The notes below the pieces were generated by a model. That model was not told the DNA's origin. It was given only the letters and a program-made list of their open reading frames with translations, and did not search any database. Both the position numbers and the translations under genes were made by a program. This document shows positions 59,370-64,000 of a stretch of 64,000 bases of DNA, piece by piece (positions within the stretch are counted from its first letter, which is position 1; the number at the start of each line of letters is the position of its first letter). The DNA is from Phoronis australis (Eukaryota; Phoronida; Phoronidae): contig NMRA01000452.1 of the NCBI GenBank assembly GCA_002633005.1, forward strand, positions 96,270-160,269. Reading direction: 5' to 3'.

Positions 59370-62300
59370 GTATGTTCGTGCACTCTAGCTGTCACTGTCA
59401 TTCTACCGAGGGTGTTGCATACGTTTACCAAGAGTTGTTTGCTTTGCCTGATCCCTTACACGTATTGCGTGTATTCACTTCACTTAACTGCTGCTCATTA
59501 TAGTCTGTCGTAGAAAAAGATGTTCTGAAGCAGGTAATGAAGCAAGCGCAGCTTCTAATTTACCTATTTTAAGAGGATTTCCTCTTTTTTTATTTCAATT
59601 TCCTTTTACACGATTTCAAGCTCTGTCTTTTTTCATCTGGTTTGTCTCATTATGTTGATTTCATTTATGCAAAAACGTTAATTTCAGTTAATTTTTTCAA
59701 CACAAAAATATTTCTATCACACAATCCTATTAATTTGGGGAACAATACATCACCTGCAAAATTCTCCTTTCTTTGTCATCGGTCATTCCAAGCCCTTGAA
59801 ACACATGAACACTGTCTGGTCAATCATGACCACAGCCTACGCACAGTCTTCACCCACCTGAGGGAGAAAGGCACCTGTGTGTGCAAGGTAATTTTTTTCA
59901 AGACTGGGAAAATCGGTGTCTCTGGTATCACAAAATTAAACGATATGTCTAAATCGTAAAGCATTTTATTTACTGATCTGCTGAAACTTCATTTATTTTA
60001 TGAAAAAAGCTGCAATTTGCTGATAATTTTGTGACCAATCAATTCATTCTGGAGGCCGACCTCTTGTGACTGCACTAGGTTGTGTCGGCAGTGTGGTTGA
60101 TCCACAGTCAATTTGAAACATCAACGGTTCCTCTACAGGGATTGATTATGACTGTTCACTTCAATCTAAAATCCAATCTATAGTTCCAGCTGAAAAGTGC
60201 CCCAGTAGGGTCTATGCTGGTGTCTCACAAACAAAGAAAACTAGTCAGCGAAACTAAGCCAGCTGTTCTAATTCTAGTTCATTCAATTGCTTTCTTATAT
60301 TCGCCTCTTGACGTGAGCTTGGCACGTAGCTTGGTGACTCTTTATGTGTAGAATGCGCAAGCACCTCCTAGCGAAAAATGAAAGACTTCTTCTGAAAGCC
60401 CATTCCAAACTCTATCTAAATTGACAATTTCGCAACATTCCATAATTTTTTCGAAAAAATTGAAATTTTGCGGGTTTTTTTTTAATTCAAAGTCAAATAA
60501 CTCGAAAACGGTAAGTCTGAGAAAAACATCACAGAACTTTTGAAAGAGCATACTTCAAGGAATCCACATGCAAAAATTCATGTCATTTGCTCTTCCCATT
60601 AAAAATGCGACCGTAGAACTATTGAAAACGGGTGAAAATGCACCAGAGCCGCCATCTTGAAAGTGACTCCCGGTTAAACAAAATTTTATAAAAGCCAATT
60701 AATAGCAACAAACACGTGACCAGTTTGAAAATGATTGGTTTGCCAATGCGCCCTCTACAGGAAAAAATGTTTTCGGCCAGATATCGAGGTGCGCATGCGC
60801 CACTTCCAATAGTTCCGCCATCTTTGACCGGAAGTCAACGATTTTCGGCACAGTTGTAGCACATGTGTTCTATAATAATCGTACCACGTTTCAGCCCTGT
60901 ACGTTGAAAATTGCGGCCTCTATGAGTATTTGAATGTGAAATCGGAAACACGTCCGCCATTTTGAATCCGATCGTGACCAAAAACAATAGGCTTCCAGGA
61001 CTACACGTCGTGTGCAAATTTCGTGAAAATCGGATGAAAATTGCAACCTGTAGAGTGGGAATGAACAAAAAAAATTGATCTCAGACCAACATACTTGGCG
61101 AAATTTATTTTGGCGAAATTTATTTCGCCAAGTAATTACCTGCTGTCGGGCTACTGTTATTGTCAAGTCCTGTCCTTGTTGGCCAGTTTAGTCTAATCAT
61201 ATTACATTATGCTAGTATACACCCCTACAAGCATGTTGTCGCACGCACATTTCATTCCTTAGCATTTCCCTTACTCTTCAGTAAAATGTACTAGTCTTTT
61301 GGTGAGCTACTGTTTTTGTTTAATTCCCTGGCAGAGCCGTACATATTTGCACTTAAAAATACACTTTTAACCTTTATTTGTTCCTACTTACAAGCTATGT
61401 GTGTGAAATTTGTTCATTTGCTCTTTCACTGCCAAGAGCACCTTTCGGCACGTTCACTGCCCAATACATCGATTGGCCAGTTCCTATGTTTGACTTGGTT
61501 GGTCCTAAATTCCATGGAAGTAAACTACATTTTGACAACACTGGCTGACGACAGGGTGACAGTGTTGCTAAAGGCCAAACAAAATGCAGTTTTTACTGCT
61601 ATTGGTGCTTTGGCCTCTAAACTATCAATTATTGAGGTTTAATTGACTCAATTTTAAAAGGATTCTGATTCAAGATTCGAGTTTGAAATGTCAGACATGA
61701 GGTGAGGTGTACTGCGGCCAGTGGAGTGTGTATTTCTGCCCAAAATCTGCATTAAACTTTGATGGTGTTTTTCATCTGAAATCCGTAATACTCTCCAAGG
61801 CAAACTATTCAAACGTGTGATGTCATCGTTTTAAAATACTTTAAAACTGTGTTCGTGTTATCCTGAAAGTTTTGCAAGGGTCGATCAACAAATAATTTTT
61901 AGCGTTTTTAGCGTTTTCAATGGGTTGCAACCTACGTTCTATGTATCCTCAAAATTTATTTGGCACTGAGTTATTCAGTTCTAAAAATTGCCAGTGAGAG
62001 TTGATGTTTCAATCAGTATGTTATTTCCCCCTTTTCACCAACCTGGTAATGCCTTTACGACTTCCACTCCCATCATGCCCTGTACTCTGTCTCTCCCTTT
62101 AGGACTTCCACTCCCATCATGCCCTGTACTCTGTCTCTCCCTTTAGGACTTCAACTGCAATGGTACTGTGGTAGAGCATGTTGAGTACGGCGAGGTCATA
62201 CAGCTGCAAGGTGACTGGAGGCTGAAAACAAGGGACTTTCTGATTGAGCACGAGCTCGCCAGTGTAGATAACGTCAAGGTTAGTGCACCTGCTTGCTGCC

Positions 62301-62676
62301 GAACCCTTCTGAAACTCGGTCCATTCATGACAGAAAAGCCATAAAATGACTGGGCTCTTCCATGAAAATCATGAACTGTGAAGATTGCATTTAGTAACGA
62401 GAAGAAACTCCACTGCTTGTTTAGAGCGCAAATCCTGTCTTGGACTAGGATTTGAGTCCGACAGCTTGAAACTCAAAACTAGGCCACCTTTGGAACAAAA
62501 TGATATCAACCCTCTTTTTCTGTTGACATGAAGAACATCCATTTTTAAATATAAAAATCAGACAACTATGCTCCCAGTATGATAGCATTAAGGCGTGGTT
62601 TTTGCTTTCAATTTGGCAGGAAGTGGAGAGGCTGGGCAACTTAAAGCATCTAAGTCATGGCTTTGTGTTATTGTAG
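59212..62676 (+). CDS. eIF1: Divergent eIF1 (SUI1), three exons placed
   Basis: Translation initiation factor that binds the small ribosomal subunit near the P site and discriminates against wrong start codons. Three exons join in phase (59212-59369, 62147-62278, 62620-62676). Landmarks: DPFADAS at the N-terminal tail (Asp completed from the missing exon), IRVQQRNGRKTLTTVQG in the first strands, CNGTVVEHVEYGEVIQLQGD with the conserved loop. The C-terminal helix is altered (WRLKTRDFLIEHELA where the family has a QRKN...FLVE-type helix). Canonical eIF1 ends in VHGF; here the candidate last exon gives a longer tail with HGF followed by VLL. It is probably a diverged paralogue. The first exon with the start codon was not found. 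Confidence 0.88.
60600..61080. repeat. Dispersed repeat (partner at 36 kb), in eIF1 intron
   Basis: Contains CGCCATCTTTGACCGGAAGT near 60817 and CGTCCGCCATTTTGAATCCG near 60952, the reverse complements of modules at 35958 and 36115. The module order is switched relative to the 36-kb copy. Confidence 0.65.
62059..62146 (+). repeat. Tandem duplication of 44 nt containing the splice acceptor
   Basis: GACTTCCACTCCCATCATGC...CTCCCTTTAG (44 nt) occurs twice in a row, 62059-62102 and 62103-62146. Each copy ends in a polypyrimidine tract and AG, so there are two acceptors. The downstream one gives the in-frame exon. Confidence 0.95.
62147..62278 (+). CDS. eIF1: eIF1 exon with CNGTVVEH...VIQLQGD
   Basis: 132 nt, phase 0 both sides, donor AAG|GTTAGT. 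It codes CNGTVVEHVEYGEVIQLQGD and the altered C-terminal helix ending DNVK. The exon starts GACTTCAACTGC, close to the GACTTCCACTCC of the upstream repeat unit. Confidence 0.95.
62620..62676 (+). CDS. eIF1: Candidate terminal eIF1 exon
   Basis: After a good acceptor (TTTGCTTTCAATTTGGCAG) the phase-0 frame reads EVERLGNLKHLSHGFVLL and stops with TAG. The HGF motif echoes the canonical VHGF end. An alternative acceptor nearer the HGF (CTTAAAG) would shorten the tail to HLSHGFVLL. Confidence 0.55.
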   Translation, partial: EVERLGNLKHLSHGFVLL

Positions 62677-62914
62677 ACTGTTTTTACTGTGTGTGATTAA
62701 ATTCATAGACGTTAATCACCTTGAAAGTTTTGAGTTTACAGTACCTGGTTCTGTAAGCCGCAGCAGGTTCAGTGCTGCTGCTGGGATCAGTGTGCAAGGA
62801 ATACGTACTCTACATCACACTAAAACATTTCTGAGAGGATTCTTATTGGCAATGGTATCCATGAGTAACTAAAAACGGTCATTTCTCCATCTCCGTTAAC
62901 ACTGTATCGTGTTA

Positions 62915-63960
62915 AAGGAGAAGGCAACCTTTTTGCACGTTATTTTTAGTAACAAATACGGTTTGTTGATTATCCCTGACGTATGTTTCAGTTAGTTACA
63001 GCTTCCCGTAATTTTATTGATTAGTCGTGCTCAACTCTGGAAGTAACGTTTAGGGGGTTAAGAATTTCCCGCCATTTTGTTCCTGTGCTCGAGTTTAGTT
63101 TGAAGATCTGTTCCACTGTTGTTTTTGTGCTGGTTTCCTAAAACTCTCGTATTGTGCGACGAGCTAGGTTGTTAAACAACTCAATTACCTTGGACTTAGG
63201 GATTGTTTAGTTTGTAAGAGGCTGGAAATGACTGGAGTCGGGGACCCATATCACAGGCACAGCGATGGAGATATTGTTCATAGAAGTGGTGATGTGGAAT
63301 TTTTTTTCGCGAACAGTCAGTGGGTGGATATATGTTTAAGCCTCAGTAGTGAGGTAGACTACACACAGACAGCTATGAGAGGGATGAGGCAGAGAGAGGA
63401 TAGACGTGGTGGGATGTATTGGGGAATGTGCACGGTATGAACTGTTATTCCAAACTCAATGGAATGCCTATGCTGTTCTAACTGGATGGTGACCTGAGCA
63501 CCCAAACTGGTTACATCCTGCCGTGTGACTCTTTCGCCATGCACCTGGCACCTTCTGAATACCTTCCGTTCTTTAGTGAAGTCCACAATGATTTTATCAA
63601 AGTTTTTCTCACTGGGTGTCGAACTGGGCCTGTATTCATTCCCACTACTCAACATCGCTGCAGGGCTGCTTACAGGCTCTGGGCTGGACACAATGCCAGT
63701 ACATGGCAAATCATTGCTAGTTCCCGGAATTGCATGCTCTGGGGTACGTTCGGAGGCACTGCCTCCAGTCACTGTAGTGGCCACAACTCGCAAAGCTTCA
63801 AGCTTCAGAAATGCACTTCTCATGGGGTGGCGACAAGGCACTGCCCTGAATCAACAACGACAGTATGACACCCTTTTTCAGTCGTTGTTTTGCAGGAACC
63901 AGCATCAATTCCACATTCATCTCTCTTTTGTAAACTGACGCCAGAAAACGCTCGTTAGGT
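62915..63960 (+). repeat. Dispersed repeat, copy B (partner at 11.6-12.4 kb)
   Basis: Same landmarks as copy A but with an intact middle part. It carries a plus-strand ATG reading MTGVGDPYHRHSDGD at 63228 and a 160-codon minus-strand frame (63359-63841) that overlaps it. Both reading frames also appear in part in copy A, so the family probably encoded a protein once. I do not recognise the family with certainty. Confidence 0.55.
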
Positions 63961-64000
63961 ACTCGGTAATTCTCCTCTGATTTGTACATTTCGTCAACGG

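Noticed and set aside
59642-59959. 105-codon frame in the eIF1 intron with a donor-like site at 59889
   Set aside because: The flanking eIF1 exons join directly in phase and give the expected protein without it; the acceptor is weak.

Overview
The window is animal nuclear DNA. Genes are split by GT-AG introns, single exons are spread over tens of kilobases, and the space between them is AT-rich and full of small inverted-repeat elements, minisatellites and a degraded BEL/Pao retrotransposon. The best anchored gene is a complete-looking metazoan SETD2. Together with a lone melatonin-type GPCR exon and the style of the repeats, this suggests a marine invertebrate, probably an invertebrate deuterostome such as a lancelet or acorn worm. 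The species call is inference; the sequence does not prove it.

Layout. At 1-2.1 kb lies a single-exon class A GPCR on the minus strand. From 2.1 to 19 kb I find no intact gene. That stretch holds a set of five near-identical 15-mers in unrelated flanks (2.8-3.85 kb), a broken BEL/Pao reverse transcriptase plus integrase (6.2-7.6 kb), several inverted-repeat (MITE-like) elements, a tRNA-type SINE fragment, and one copy of a dispersed repeat whose partner lies at 63 kb. From about 20 to 55.4 kb the minus strand carries SETD2, the histone H3 lysine-36 trimethyltransferase. I could place 20 coding exons with consistent phases: an N-terminal exon matching the start of animal SETD2 proteins, a single 7.05-kb exon coding about 2350 low-complexity residues, AWS, SET and post-SET exons, a coiled region, and a WW domain split over two exons. 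The C-terminal SRI domain should lie in or beside a 918-bp assembly gap (20233-21150). From 59.2 to 62.7 kb the plus strand carries three exons of a divergent eIF1 (SUI1) gene with an unusual C-terminus; its first exon was not found. The two genes are divergently oriented.

How the genes relate: SETD2 marks chromatin of transcribed genes while bound to elongating RNA polymerase II, and eIF1 acts in start-codon selection on the ribosome. I see no functional link beyond being neighbours. The GPCR is independent.

Assembly quality matters here. Each of the three isolated single N bases (6888, 12193, 30062) sits on a structural break: a missing RNase H region, a missing repeat interior, and the junction of a 1-kb direct duplication that repeats part of a SETD2 exon. 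I read these as unresolved contig joins, so the duplication is probably false. The most interesting biological signals are the divergent eIF1 with a duplicated splice acceptor, a cluster of CTCF-like motifs carried by a tandem repeat in a SETD2 intron, the 15-mer set at 2.8 kb, and lineage-specific repeats inside the giant SETD2 exon.
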